From the NCBI GenBank assembly GCA_963720645.1, contig CAVRFX010000024.1, forward strand, positions 310,001 to 374,000: 64,000 nucleotides of DNA, given 5' to 3'. The DNA comes from RYN-230 sp963720645 (GTDB taxonomy: Bacteria > Actinomycetota > Actinomycetes > Streptosporangiales > Streptosporangiaceae). The position numbers and the translations under genes were made by a program. This document shows positions 44,665 to 53,790 of this stretch, in pieces. The notes below the pieces were generated by a model that worked only from the letters and a program-made list of their open reading frames with translations, ran no database searches and was not told the origin of the DNA. How positions within the stretch are numbered: the first letter of the stretch is position 1; each line of letters starts with the position of its first letter.

Positions 44665-45330
44665 ATGAGGTTGATCGCCCCCCGCAACGCAGGCCCGGCG
44701 GCGGTTAACAAGTACCTGCTCCCGCACGAGCATCAGGTCATCACCGTCCGCAAGCACCCCGCGGTGCTCATCGGCCCGATCTTGATCACGCTGGCCGGGG
44801 TGCTCATCGCCCTGGTCCTCGGCACCACGCTGCTGCACAACTCGCACAACGCCATCCTCGTCCTGGTGCTGGTCGTGGTGGGCCTGCTGCTCTACCTGGC
44901 CTTCAAGACCTGGGAGTGGTCTGAGGACTACTTCGTGGTGACCTCGGACCGGATGCTCCAGGCCAGCGGGGTCTTCACCCGCAAGATAGCGATGATGCCG
45001 CTGGTCAAGGTCACGGACATGAGCTTCCAGCGTTCCACGCTCGGCCGCCTGCTGGGCTTCGGGGAGTTCATCCTGGAGTCGGCCGGCCAGGACCAGGCGC
45101 TGCGCAACATCGATCACGTGCCGTACCCCGAGCAGCTCTACCTCGAGATCTGCGCCCTGATCTTCCCGGCCGAGAAGATCCCCTGCCCCCAGTGCGACGG
45201 CCAGGGCGTGCTCATCCAGGAGAACGAGGACGGCGAGGAGAACACGTACCTCTGTCCTTTGTGCAAGGGGCGGAAGACGGTGTCGGGAGACACTCTCGTC
45301 GCGGAGAATAGAGACTTCGGCGACGACTGA
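44665..45330 (+). CDS. PH domain-containing membrane protein with C-terminal zinc-ribbon
   Basis: 221 residues. Two helices (VLIGPILITLAGVLIALVLG and AILVLVLVVVGLLLYLAFKT) are followed by a bacterial PH domain (YFVVTSDRMLQASGVFTRKI, MPLVKVTDMSFQRSTLGRLL, GFGEFILESAGQ). Unusual for the family, the C-terminus has CPQCDGQGVLI and CPLCKGRKTV, a DnaJ-like CxxCxGx pair that should bind one zinc. It probably works at the inner face of the membrane. Cotranscribed with the tiny membrane protein. Confidence 0.85.
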   Translation: MRLIAPRNAGPAAVNKYLLPHEHQVITVRKHPAVLIGPILITLAGVLIALVLGTTLLHNSHNAILVLVLVVVGLLLYLAFKTWEWSEDYFVVTSDRMLQASGVFTRKIAMMPLVKVTDMSFQRSTLGRLLGFGEFILESAGQDQALRNIDHVPYPEQLYLEICALIFPAEKIPCPQCDGQGVLIQENEDGEENTYLCPLCKGRKTVSGDTLVAENRDFGDD

Positions 45331-45365
45331 GTCGCCAGCAGCGCTTTCCTCCCTTCCCCGGGGTT

Positions 45366-45404
45366 CGTGCTGCCGGACGGTCCACCGGAGCGTCCGGCAG
45401 CACG
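45366..45404. terminator. Hairpin between convergent PH-domain and EamA genes
   Basis: 14-base perfect arms (CGTGCTGCCGGACG and complement) with an 11-base loop, 36 bases after the PH-domain stop and 57 bases before the EamA stop. It may serve both strands. Confidence 0.65.
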
Positions 45405-45461
45405 AGTCTGCCCGCCACCCGAAGCTGCCTGGCCGGCGTGCCGGCGGCCCGGCGCATCCAG

Positions 45462-46307
45462 TTACACGCTGACGAGCGCGATGCCGGCCACGGCCAGCAG
45501 CAGCCCGGCCAGCTGGGGCAGGCGCATCCGCTCGCCGAGGACGACCCGGGCCAGCAGCACCGTGACCCCCGGGTACAGCGAGGTCAGCACCACCGCGATG
45601 CCGAACAGCCCAGCCCGGGTAGCGGCCACGTAGCAGACGTTGGCGCCCGCATCGAGCAGACCGGAGGCGACCGCCGCGCCCAGCAGCCACGGGCTGACCG
45701 AGCGCCAGGCCAGGCCGCCCAGCCAGGCCATCGCACCGGTCACGACCAGGGCCCCGGTAATGCGGGACACGGCGCTGGGCCACAGCACGCCCGAGGCGCC
45801 CGCGTAGCGCAGGAACAGGAAGAACAGGCCGAACCCGATGCCGCCCCCGACACCGAGCAGGAGACCGCGGGCGGGCGGGGCAGACCCGGACTGGCCGCGG
45901 CCGATCCCTTCCGAGCTCACCAGCACGGTGGCCACCAGGCACAGGCCGCCGCCGAAGTAGACCAGCGGCCCGGGGCGCTCCCCGCCCGCGATCGCCACGC
46001 CGACCGGGAGCACCGTGGACACCAGCGCCGAGACCGGGGCCACCACCCGCATCGGCCCCGCGGCGAGGCCCGCGTAGAACAAGATGAGCCCGGCCCCGCC
46101 GGCCACGCCCGCGGCCGCCGCCCACGGCAGCCCGGCCGTCCCGACCGGCCCACCAAACGCCAGCGCCGCGGCCAGCAGCACCACCACCCCGGCCGGGGCG
46201 GAGACGATGAGCACGGACAGGACGTGGGTGCGCCGCGACACGGCACCGCCGAGGAAGTCGGCGCTGCCGTAGAGCACGGCGGCCGCCAGGGCGAAGACGA
46301 TGGTCAC
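45462..46307 (-). CDS. EamA/DMT family transporter
   Basis: 281 residues from GTG 46307 (GGGAG with a 5-base gap); ATG 46337 is an alternative. Ten hydrophobic helices in two EamA repeats: FALAAAVLYGSADFLGGAVS and RGLLLGVGGGIGFGLFFLFL start the halves; VVLTSLYPGVTVLLARVVLG is the conserved C-terminal repeat. Probably exports a metabolite. It is divergent from an XRE-cupin regulator with a palindrome over its likely -10, so substrate-responsive control by that regulator is likely. Confidence 0.85.
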   Translation of the reverse strand: MTIVFALAAAVLYGSADFLGGAVSRRTHVLSVLIVSAPAGVVVLLAAALAFGGPVGTAGLPWAAAAGVAGGAGLILFYAGLAAGPMRVVAPVSALVSTVLPVGVAIAGGERPGPLVYFGGGLCLVATVLVSSEGIGRGQSGSAPPARGLLLGVGGGIGFGLFFLFLRYAGASGVLWPSAVSRITGALVVTGAMAWLGGLAWRSVSPWLLGAAVASGLLDAGANVCYVAATRAGLFGIAVVLTSLYPGVTVLLARVVLGERMRLPQLAGLLLAVAGIALVSV

Positions 46308-46354
46308 GATGGCTCCCGGGCGAGCGTGCCGAAGCACGGGACGGTCGGTTTAGC

Positions 46355-46368
46355 GAACTGTATAGTTC
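46355..46368. promoter_or_regulatory. Candidate operator/promoter between EamA and XRE-cupin genes
   Basis: GAACT-GTAT-AGTTC is an inverted repeat in an AT-rich patch of the divergent gap. On the minus strand it contains TATACA, a good -10 for the EamA gene, so a bound regulator would block it. Binding by the XRE-cupin protein is inference. Confidence 0.5.
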
Positions 46369-46491
46369 ACTGTACTGACCGGCTGGACGCGGCGCGACCG
46401 GGATCCTGAGCGCGGCGCAGCCGGAAGGCGAAGCCACCGCTCAAGGGAGCGAAGCACCCCGGGATACCGGGCCGGACCGAACGGACAAACG

Positions 46492-47064
46492 ATGGCTGCT
46501 GCCGACATCCCGGCCGCGCTGGCCCGGACCCTGCAGGCGCTGCGGGCCGAACGGGGCTGGTCACTGGACCAGCTGGCTGCCCGCTCCGGGGTGAGCAAAG
46601 GGGTCCTCGTCTCGCTGGAACAGGGCCGCGGCAACCCGAATCTGGGCACCCTGGCCCGGATCGGCGACGCGTTCGGCGTGCCCCTGACCCGGCTGGTCGA
46701 GGTGACCAGCGAATCGAGCGTCCGGATCACCGGGCCCGGCGACGCGCGCGTGCTCTGGCGCGGCCCGTCCGGGGGGACGGGCACGATCCTGGCGGCCACC
46801 GAGCCCCCGTGGGCCGCGGAACTGTGGCGCTGGACGCTCCAGCCGGGCGAGGGCTTCGGCGGGGATGCGCACACGCCCGCCACCCGGGAACTGGCCTGGG
46901 TCGAGGACGGCACCCTCACGCTGACCGTGGCCGGGGAGCGGTACCAGGTGACGGCCGGGCAGTCGGCCCGGTTCCCGGGCGGCGTCCCGCACGCCTACCG
47001 GAATGACGGGACCACGCCCGTGGCCCTGACGATGATCGTCGTGGTCCCGCCTGCCCCGGAGTGA
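46492..47064 (+). CDS. XRE-family regulator with cupin sensor domain
   Basis: 190 residues. Helix-turn-helix at about 10-65: LQALRAERGWSLDQLAARSG with VSKGVLVSLEQGRGNPNLGT. Cupin_2 domain at about 105-185: WTLQPGEGFGGDAHTPATRE and GQSARFPGGVPHAYRNDGTT, with His in both motifs. The cupin usually senses a small ligand. Divergent from the EamA transporter, the standard pairing for this regulator type. Confidence 0.9.
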   Translation: MAAADIPAALARTLQALRAERGWSLDQLAARSGVSKGVLVSLEQGRGNPNLGTLARIGDAFGVPLTRLVEVTSESSVRITGPGDARVLWRGPSGGTGTILAATEPPWAAELWRWTLQPGEGFGGDAHTPATRELAWVEDGTLTLTVAGERYQVTAGQSARFPGGVPHAYRNDGTTPVALTMIVVVPPAPE

Positions 47065-47090
47065 GCGGCCGCCGGCCAGCGGCGGGCCGG

Positions 47091-47185
47091 CCCGGGCCAG
47101 CAGGGCATCCCCCGAACCGGCCGGGCCAACAGGGCATCCGACTTCCGGAACCTTCCTGGGCAGACGGGGCATCCACCCCCGAACC
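47091..47185. repeat. Three imperfect 28-32 bp repeats
   Basis: Copies at 47091-47118, 47121-47152 and 47154-47185 share GGGC-A-CAGGGCATCC (third copy with GACGGGGCATCC) and end in GAACC. They lie in the gap between the XRE-cupin and UXS genes. Whether regulatory or simple duplication is unknown. The rest of the gap has a short palindrome (ATTCTG-AGA-CAGAAT, 47212-47226). Confidence 0.5.
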
Positions 47186-47351
47186 GGCCCGGCCACCCTG
47201 GGCACTGGTACATTCTGAGACAGAATTTCATCGTGGCCTGGCGTGGATTTACCCGCGGATTACCCTGGCGCAGATTGTCGGCCTCTGACTTCGGGCAGCA
47301 GCCGTGGTGAGGGGCGCAGACCCCGGCCAATATCCTCGATAGGAGAAAGTA

Positions 47352-48317
47352 ATGCGAGTCGTGGTGACGGGGGGCGCCGGCTTCCTCGGATCCCATCTGT
47401 GTGACGCGATAATTGCCCGGGGCGATAGTGCCATATGCGTGGACAACCTGGCCACCGGCCGGCCGGAGAACGTCGCGCACCTGATGGGCAGGCCCGGGTT
47501 CACGTTCGTGGAAGCCGACGTCAGTTCCGCTCTCGACGTGCCCGGCCCGGTCGATGCGGTGGCCCATCTGGCCAGCCCAGCGTCCCCCCCGGAGTACCTG
47601 CGCCTTCCGCTCGAGACGCTGGCCGTGGGGAGCCGGGGGACGGAGAACGCGCTGCGCGTGGCCCACCGGTACGGGGCCCGGTTCGTCCTCGCCTCCACCA
47701 GCGAGGTCTACGGCGACCCGGCCGTGCACCCGCAATCCGAGGATTACTGGGGCAACGTCAACCCGGTCGGCCCGAGAAGTGTTTACGACGAGGCCAAGAG
47801 ATTTGCCGAGGCACTGACCCGCGCCTACCGGGACACGCACGGCGTGGACGCCGGCATTATCCGCATCTTCAACACGTACGGCCCGCGGATGAACGCGCAG
47901 GACGGGCGGATTGTCTCGAACTTCATCACCCAGGCGCTGAACGGGGACCCGCTGACCATTTACGGCGACGGCACCCAGACCCGCAGTTTCTGTTACGTGG
48001 ACGACCTGATCCGCGGGATCGTGAGCATGATCGACTGCGCCGAGAGCGGCCCGGTGAACCTCGGGAACCCGGAAGAATTCACCGTCGCCGACTTCGCGAA
48101 GCTGGTGCTGCGGCTGACCGGCTCGGACTCGCCGGTGGAGCACCTGCCACTGCCGGTGGACGACCCGACCCGCCGCTGCCCGGTCATCACCCGGGCCAGC
48201 CACCTGCTGGGCTGGCAGCCCGAAGTCCGCGTGGAGGACGGCGTCCGCCGGACCGTTGAGTGGTTCCGCTCCCGGCCTGAGGAACTACGGATGGCCTCAG
48301 CCGCCGGTTCCCGGTAA
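47352..48317 (+). CDS. UDP-glucuronate decarboxylase (UDP-xylose synthase)
   Basis: 321 residues, ATG with AGGAG upstream. A short-chain dehydrogenase of the extended type: GGAGFLGSHLCDAIIARGD binds NAD; LASTSEVYGDPAVHPQSEDY and WGNVNPVGPRSVYDEAKRFA (YxxxK) are characteristic of UXS, which makes UDP-xylose from UDP-glucuronate. RIFNTYGPRMNAQDGRIVSN and GDGTQTRSFCYVDDLIRGI complete the fold. Convergent with a UDP-glucose dehydrogenase gene that supplies its substrate. Confidence 0.85.
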   Translation: MRVVVTGGAGFLGSHLCDAIIARGDSAICVDNLATGRPENVAHLMGRPGFTFVEADVSSALDVPGPVDAVAHLASPASPPEYLRLPLETLAVGSRGTENALRVAHRYGARFVLASTSEVYGDPAVHPQSEDYWGNVNPVGPRSVYDEAKRFAEALTRAYRDTHGVDAGIIRIFNTYGPRMNAQDGRIVSNFITQALNGDPLTIYGDGTQTRSFCYVDDLIRGIVSMIDCAESGPVNLGNPEEFTVADFAKLVLRLTGSDSPVEHLPLPVDDPTRRCPVITRASHLLGWQPEVRVEDGVRRTVEWFRSRPEELRMASAAGSR

Positions 48318-48509
48318 ACGGCTCCGCCGCTTATCGCCGGCGGGTGCCGCTGCGCGGCGTATTGCCCGCGCGCGGGCGATGCAGGCGCATTCCGCCCGGT
48401 CCGGGCGTCATTGCGGGTGCCATTGCCGGGCCCGTAATAGGGGGACGGTATTCCCGGGCGCGGACCGGGTCATCGCCACGGCACCCGCCGTCGCGATGCG
48501 CGGTGCGTA

Positions 48510-49868
48510 CTACCCGCGGGCCGGGCCGGGCACCTGGGCCAGCTGAGCCGCTCCGCCCAGGGACCGCACCGTCCACCCGGCCGACCGCCACCGGGCCAGC
48601 GGGAGCACGTTGCGCCCGTCGAGCAGGCACGGGGTCCGGACCACCGAGGCCAGCTCGGACGGGTCGATGTCGCGGTACTCGGGCCATTCGGTGAGGTGCA
48701 GCACCACGTCCGCCGCCTCGCAGGCCTTGACGGCCTCTTCCACGTAGTCCAGGGACGGCCAGGCCCGCCGCGCGTTGTACGTGGCCCGGGGATCGTGCAC
48801 CCGCACCGCCGCCCCCTCGGCCTGGATGGCCCGGGCCACGTCGAGGGCGGGTGAGTCCCGGACGTCGTCGGTGCCGGGCTTGAAGGCCGCCCCCAGCACG
48901 GCCACGTTCCGCCCGGCGAAGGACCCGCCGGCGAGCTCGCGGGCCAGCTCGACGGCCAGGACCCGGCGGCCCGTGTTGATCTGGTCCACCTCGCGCAGGA
49001 ACTGCAGGGAGCCGCCCACGCCCAGCTCATCGGCGCGGGTCATGAACGCCCGGATGTCCTTGGACAGGCAGCCGCCGCCGAAGCCCAGCCCCGCGGAGAG
49101 GAACCGGCGCCCGATGCGGGTGTCGTGGCCGAGCGCGTCCGCGAGCGTCATCACGTCGGCGCCGGCCGCGTCGCACACATTCGCGATCGCGTTGATGAAG
49201 GAGATCTTGGTGGCCAGGAAGGCGTTCGCCGCGACCTTCACCAGCTCCGCGGTGGCCAGGTCCGTGGTGATGTACGGGGTGCCCAGCTCGAGCACGCTGG
49301 CGTAGATCTCGCGCAGCAGGACATCAGCGCCGTCCGACGTCACGCCGACGACGATGCGGTCCGGCCGCAGCGTGTCCTGGACCGCGAATCCCTCGCGGAG
49401 GAACTCGGGGTTCCAGGCCAGCCCGGCCGCCGCGCCTGCCGGCGCGAGCCCGGCGATCCGGCAGGCCAGCCGGGCTGCCGTGCCGACCGGCACCGTGGAC
49501 TTGCCGATCACCAGGCAGTCCCGGGTGAGGTACGGGGCCAGCCCGTCCACGACCGCCTCGATATGACTCAGGTCGGCGCCACTGCCGCCGGGCAGCTGCG
49601 GGGTCCCGACGCAGATGAAGTGGGCGTCGCCGAACCCGGCGGCCTCTTGCAGGGAGGTGCTGAAGCGGAGCTTCCCCGACCGCACCGCCCGGACCAGGAT
49701 CTCCTCGAGTCCGGGCTCAAAGAAAGGGGCGCGGCCATCCTGGAGCGCGGCCACCTTCCGGGTGTCGGCGTCCACGCCGAGGACCTCATGCCCGAGATCC
49801 GCCATGCACGCCGCGTGCACGGCACCCAGATACCCGGTCCCGATAACGGTCATCCGCATGCGGGTCAC
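48510..49868 (-). CDS. ugd: UDP-glucose 6-dehydrogenase
   Basis: 452 residues. It oxidises UDP-glucose to UDP-glucuronate with two NAD. N-terminal Rossmann fold VIGTGYLGAVHAACMADLGH and VLGVDADTRKVAALQDG; STVPVGTAARLAC; catalytic Cys in LGFGGGCLSKDIRAFMTRAD; C-terminal NVAVLGAAFKPGTDDVRDSP. With the adjacent UXS it would provide UDP-glucuronate and UDP-xylose for cell-wall or capsule glycans. No glycosyltransferase lies directly beside them. Confidence 0.92.
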   Translation of the reverse strand: MTRMRMTVIGTGYLGAVHAACMADLGHEVLGVDADTRKVAALQDGRAPFFEPGLEEILVRAVRSGKLRFSTSLQEAAGFGDAHFICVGTPQLPGGSGADLSHIEAVVDGLAPYLTRDCLVIGKSTVPVGTAARLACRIAGLAPAGAAAGLAWNPEFLREGFAVQDTLRPDRIVVGVTSDGADVLLREIYASVLELGTPYITTDLATAELVKVAANAFLATKISFINAIANVCDAAGADVMTLADALGHDTRIGRRFLSAGLGFGGGCLSKDIRAFMTRADELGVGGSLQFLREVDQINTGRRVLAVELARELAGGSFAGRNVAVLGAAFKPGTDDVRDSPALDVARAIQAEGAAVRVHDPRATYNARRAWPSLDYVEEAVKACEAADVVLHLTEWPEYRDIDPSELASVVRTPCLLDGRNVLPLARWRSAGWTVRSLGGAAQLAQVPGPARG

Positions 49869-50297
49869 TCCTTAACCATGCCGCAGCCAAGATCCGGGAC
49901 TGGCGACGCTGGGCCGCCGTGCAGATGAAGGCTCGCCGAACCCTGAGCGTCCACGCACGGCGCTGGCCGGTTCCGAGTGATCCACCAGCCCGTTCCCCCG
50001 GCGAGGTCGTTCCCGAACACGCAGCGCACTCCCCCTCTGTGGCCGCTGTGCCTGGGCGCGCCACTTTCAGCCCGGCGCCGCTCCAGGCCGAGAGATCCTG
50101 GGGAGAACGGCGCGTCGGCACTGGCGCTACGTTCACATTCGTCGCTTAGGTCATCAAACCTGCTCAGCAGCGAAGTCGCACCGGGTTTGGGAGAGGTTTA
50201 CCAGCTAAACTCGGCGGGCCGTGCCCACGCGGCATCACGGCATGGCTATGCCATCTAGTAGTGCCAGGTCAGACGGGTCAGGGAGGCGGGATCAGCC
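49869..50297. other. Divergent gap upstream of ugd and DUF4032 genes
   Basis: 429 bp between two divergent genes. AT-rich patches near 50150-50215 and a GGGAGG 11 bases before 50298 are the only signals seen. No gene or structured RNA recognised. Confidence 0.35.
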
Positions 50298-51539
50298 GTG
50301 CGTTTCGTCTTCAGCCCGCCCACCGAGGACGCGGCCGGCCTGCTGAGCCTGCCGTGGACGGAGCCGCTCGAGCAGTGGCATGACCCGCGGCTGGTCGAGA
50401 TCCGGCAGCGCGGCATCTCCCGGCACATCGTCCGCTTCGTCGCCGACGACGGCGAGCTGTACGCGCTCAAGGCCATCAACGAGAACCTGGCCCGGCGTGA
50501 ATACCGGCTGCTGCGCGACCTGGCCGAGCTCAACGTGCCCGCGGTGCATGTGGTCGGCATCGTGGTGGACCGCGGGCCGGATCTCGAGGCGATCCTGGTC
50601 ACCCGGTTCCTGGACTACTCCACCACCTACCGGGCCCTGTTCTCCAGCTCACGGGGCGGCCAGCCGACGGACCGGCTGCTCGACGCCCTGGTCGAGCTCC
50701 TGGTCCGGCTGCACCTGTCCGGCTTCTTCTGGGGTGACTGCTCACTGTCCAACACGCTGTTCCGCTACGACGCGGGCACGCTCGAGGCGTATCTGGTCAA
50801 CGCGGAGACCAGCGAGCGCCATCCCTCGCTGACCGCGGGCCAGCGGCGTTACGACGTGGACCTGGCCGAGGAACGCGTGTACGGCGAGCTGCTCGACCTC
50901 CAGGCCGGTGAGCTGCTCAGCCCGGACCTGGACCCGCTGGAGATCGCCGCGGAGCTGCCCCTGCGGTACGAGCGGCTGTGGGATGAGCTGACCCGGGAAG
51001 AGCTGCTGCGCCCGGACGACCAGCGGTACCGGATCGCGCAGCGGCTGCGGCGGCTCAACGATCTCGGCTTCGACGCCGACGAGGTGGAGCTGATCAGCAC
51101 GCCGGACGGGAACCGGCTCCGGCTGCGGACCAGGGTGTCGGAGTCCGGCTATCACGCGCGCCAGCTGTTCCTGCGCACCGGGCTGGTCGTGGAGGAGAAC
51201 CAGGCCCGCCGGCTGCTCAACGACGTCGCCAGCTTCCGTGCCTACCTGGAGCAGAAGCGCGGCCGCCCGGTGCCCGAGATGGTGGCGGCCAGCCAGTGGC
51301 TCAGCGATATCTACGACCCGGTGGTCGCGGCGATCCCGGAAGACCTGCGCGGCCGCCTCCCGCCGGCCGAGATCTTCCACGAGATCCTCGAGCACCGCTG
51401 GTACATGTCCGAGGCAGCCGGCTTCGACGTCGGCACGGCCGCGGCCGCGCGATCCTATTTCCAGACGGTGCTGCCGGGGGTACCCGAACTGCTCAGCGAG
51501 GGTGGCGCGGCCCCGGGCGGCACCCGCACGTCATCCTGA
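50298..51539 (+). CDS. DUF4032 domain-containing protein, kinase-like
   Basis: 413 residues, GTG with GGGAGG upstream. The N-terminal half is lipopolysaccharide-kinase-like: RHIVRFVADDGELYALKAIN (lysine strand), REYRLLRDLAELNVPAVHVV, LVRLHLSGFFWGDCSLSNTL (catalytic-loop analogue WGDCSLSN) and LVNAETSERHPSLTAGQRRY. The C-terminal DUF4032 part contains LRLRTRVSESGYHARQLFLR and EIFHEILEHRWYMSEAAGFD. Probably a phosphotransferase-like protein; substrate unknown. Overlaps the convergent membrane gene by 85 bp. Confidence 0.87.
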   Translation: MRFVFSPPTEDAAGLLSLPWTEPLEQWHDPRLVEIRQRGISRHIVRFVADDGELYALKAINENLARREYRLLRDLAELNVPAVHVVGIVVDRGPDLEAILVTRFLDYSTTYRALFSSSRGGQPTDRLLDALVELLVRLHLSGFFWGDCSLSNTLFRYDAGTLEAYLVNAETSERHPSLTAGQRRYDVDLAEERVYGELLDLQAGELLSPDLDPLEIAAELPLRYERLWDELTREELLRPDDQRYRIAQRLRRLNDLGFDADEVELISTPDGNRLRLRTRVSESGYHARQLFLRTGLVVEENQARRLLNDVASFRAYLEQKRGRPVPEMVAASQWLSDIYDPVVAAIPEDLRGRLPPAEIFHEILEHRWYMSEAAGFDVGTAAAARSYFQTVLPGVPELLSEGGAAPGGTRTSS

Positions 51540-51892
51540 CCGCCGCGGGCGGCGATCATCGGCAGGCCGACGAGCAGCGCCAGCACCGCGATCACGGCCG
51601 CCTCGATCAGCTGGCCGTCCGCCTCGTGCAGGCAGGCCTGCTCGAACTGCTGCGCCACCGCCGGGGACGCCGCCTGCCCGGGGCTGCCGCCGGTGTTGAC
51701 GATGCCCGGGTCAAGCCGGACCCGGACCGCGCTATCGGAGGTGTGACCCGGGCCGCACCATCCCGTCACCGCGCCGGACGCGGCCCGCTGCACGCTGAGC
51801 GGGATGAAGAGCAGGGTCAGCGCCGCGGCCAGGCCGCCGACCACGATCGCCACCCCGCACAGGCGCAGGAAATCCCGACCGGACGATGGCAT
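51455..51892 (-). CDS. Small two-helix membrane protein, unknown
   Basis: 145 residues. Helix 1 is FLRLCGVAIVVGGLAAALTL LFI (about 9-30) and helix 2 LIEAAVIAVLALLVGLPMIA (about 95-114). The extracytoplasmic loop between has two cysteines (GWCGPG and QACLHEA) that could form a disulfide. Gly/Pro-rich C-terminus. The 3' end overlaps the DUF4032 gene. Family not recognised; similar loop-with-two-Cys proteins are frequent in actinomycetes. Confidence 0.68.
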   Translation of the reverse strand: MPSSGRDFLRLCGVAIVVGGLAAALTLLFIPLSVQRAASGAVTGWCGPGHTSDSAVRVRLDPGIVNTGGSPGQAASPAVAQQFEQACLHEADGQLIEAAVIAVLALLVGLPMIAARGGQDDVRVPPGAAPPSLSSSGTPGSTVWK

Positions 51893-52106
51893 GGCTGCCT
51901 CCTCAGCGCACGTCGGCCACCCGCAGGCCCGATCCCGTCCCGCCCTCGGGCCTGGCGGCCCTCCTCTTATCTAGCTTGGCATGGCCGACGCCGCGCAGAC
52001 GCGTACCGGGGCAGCCAGGTTCCCGGACTCCGGTGACCCGGGCGTACCCGGGCAGCGGGTAACGTCCACGGGACAGCAGGCGCCCGTCCCCGGGGAGGTA
52101 GACGTG

Positions 52107-52637
52107 ATGGCTGATGCTGAGCCCGCGGCGATGCAGGCCGGCGTGGTCAACGTCCTGCTCACCATCAACCCGGTGGCCAGCCACGCCGCGGGCGCGTACC
52201 TCACCTGGGACGGGGTGGCCTTCGACGAGGAGCAGACCGCGCGGTGCGACGCGGCCACCCCGCACGAGCTGTGGGCGTGGACCGTCACCACCGACGAGGC
52301 GCCCGGCGCTGCCGCCGGGCCCCGGGCGGACGTGCGCAGGCTGACCACGATCGTGGCCGGGGCGGCCGGGCAGGCCCCGGAGGCGTTCAACGAGGCGGTG
52401 CTCAGTCATTTTGCCGGCTGCCCGGCCCGCGAGGTGCTGGGCCCGGGTGCCGGGGAATCCGGTGCGGACGGGGAGTACCGCCCCTACCCGGTCATCTTCC
52501 GCCAGACCGTGCTGCCGCGGATCTTCCGTGACACGGTCCTGCCCGGCCTGGCCGGGCAGGACCGCGACGAGGCGCTGGAGATCCTGGGCCGCCTCGAGCC
52601 GGCGGCTAGCCCGGCCACCCCGGACCACACGGCCTGA
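52107..52637 (+). CDS. Hypothetical protein
   Basis: 176 residues from ATG 52107 (GGGGAGG 7-8 bases before); the longer open frame from 51981 lacks a binding site. Soluble. Notable parts are AYLTWDGVAFDEEQTARCDA (Trp/Asp-rich), PHELWAWTVTTDEAPG and VIFRQTVLPRIFRDTVLPGL. Family not recognised. Divergent from the small membrane protein at 51455. No catalytic motif seen. Confidence 0.62.
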   Translation: MADAEPAAMQAGVVNVLLTINPVASHAAGAYLTWDGVAFDEEQTARCDAATPHELWAWTVTTDEAPGAAAGPRADVRRLTTIVAGAAGQAPEAFNEAVLSHFAGCPAREVLGPGAGESGADGEYRPYPVIFRQTVLPRIFRDTVLPGLAGQDRDEALEILGRLEPAASPATPDHTA

Positions 52638-52716
52638 CCCCTTCCCGGGCCCGGCGGCCCCGGCGGCGGCTCCGGACCCACGGCCTGAGCCCCTCCCGGG
52701 CCGGGCGCCCCGGCGG

Positions 52717-53256
52717 TCAGCTGGCGCAGCCGCCTGCCGCCCTGGCCGCGGCGACATCGGCGGGCACGCTCCCGTGCCGGTAGAGCCCCAGGTCCCGGGG
52801 AGAAAATCCCCAGTGGCCGCCCGCGTAGACCAGAGTCTCGGTCGCGCTCTCCGGCTTCGCGGCCCCGCCCGTCAGGGCCACCGTGACCACCGCGGTCTTC
52901 CCGGTCACGGCGACGTGGCGGATCTTGTAGGACATCCCGCCGGCCGCGCCCGGGCAGCCCCGGTGCACCGCGACCCAGGCCGGCTCGCTGATGGCCTGCC
53001 GGACCGGGGCGCTCAGCATCTGGTAGATGATCGCGAACTGGCCGGCGGTGTAGAGCGTGAGGTAGTCATCGGCATCGGCCCGCGCCGCCGCGGCGGTGTC
53101 CGGTTCCACCGGCGCCGAGGCGTGCGCGCCGGGGGACGCGCTGCCGGCTGGCGCGGACGGCCCGCTGGAGCTCCCGGAACTGGCCGTCGAGCAGGCCGCT
53201 AAGGCGAGCCCGGCGGCAACCGCGGCCGGGACCGTACTCATCGCCTGAAATCGCAT
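52717..53256 (-). CDS. Putative lipoprotein, NTF2-like fold possible
   Basis: 179 residues. The signal peptide ends in the lipobox LAAC (LALAACSTASSG), so Cys22 should be lipidated and the protein tethered outside the membrane. A Ser/Gly/Pro-rich linker leads to DADDYLTLYTAGQFAIIYQM and LVYAGGHWGFSPRDLGLYRH, reminiscent of DUF4878/NTF2-like domains that follow this linker type. Function unknown. Confidence 0.72.
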   Translation of the reverse strand: MRFQAMSTVPAAVAAGLALAACSTASSGSSSGPSAPAGSASPGAHASAPVEPDTAAAARADADDYLTLYTAGQFAIIYQMLSAPVRQAISEPAWVAVHRGCPGAAGGMSYKIRHVAVTGKTAVVTVALTGGAAKPESATETLVYAGGHWGFSPRDLGLYRHGSVPADVAAARAAGGCAS

Positions 53257-53790
53257 TCGTGCGCTTCCTCTCGGAGGTGACGCCTACCAGACGCCTGCCG
53301 GGGCCCGGCGGTGCACGCCCGCCGGGCCTGGCGGTGCACACCCGTGGCGGCCGGGCTGGGCAGGTGGCCACGCGGCCGGCCGGGCTGGCAGGTGACCACG
53401 TCGGCCGGCGGGGCGGGCCCGCTGGCGGTCTCCCGGGGGCGGGCCCGGCCAGATTATGGCACCGGGCGGCTCGCCGGGGCCGCGGGATCCGGGACGGGCG
53501 GCCGGCCTGACCCCGGGCGGCTGTGGCGCGGCTCATCCCAAATTTATGCATTAGTTGTTCAAGGAGGGTAGGGCTCAGGTCTGGAGGTGGACCAGAGTGA
53601 CTGGGGGCATTCACGTCGGGGACCCGGGCAGCGTGATGCCGCGCCGGGACGCGCCCGCCAACTCAGTCGATCCGGATGCCACCGGGCCGGACAGACCGTT
53701 AGGGATGGTGGTGCCGGCCGGGGCGTGAGGGCCGGGCGCACGCACTGCGCCAGGTCGTGCCGCGCCAGGGCCCTCGCCATACTGGAGGCT
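53257..53790. other. Gap, no gene seen
   Basis: 534 bp between the lipoprotein and DUF3099 genes. Mostly G/C-rich. A short AT-rich patch at about 53535-53570 (AAATTTATGCATTAG then GGAGGG) is the likely promoter of one neighbour. The open frame from 53587 lacks coding character before 53791. Confidence 0.35.

Noticed and set aside
44611..46437. A 608-codon minus frame opposite the PH-domain gene
   Set aside because: Antisense shadow; the plus-strand PH protein and minus-strand EamA in another frame are the real genes.
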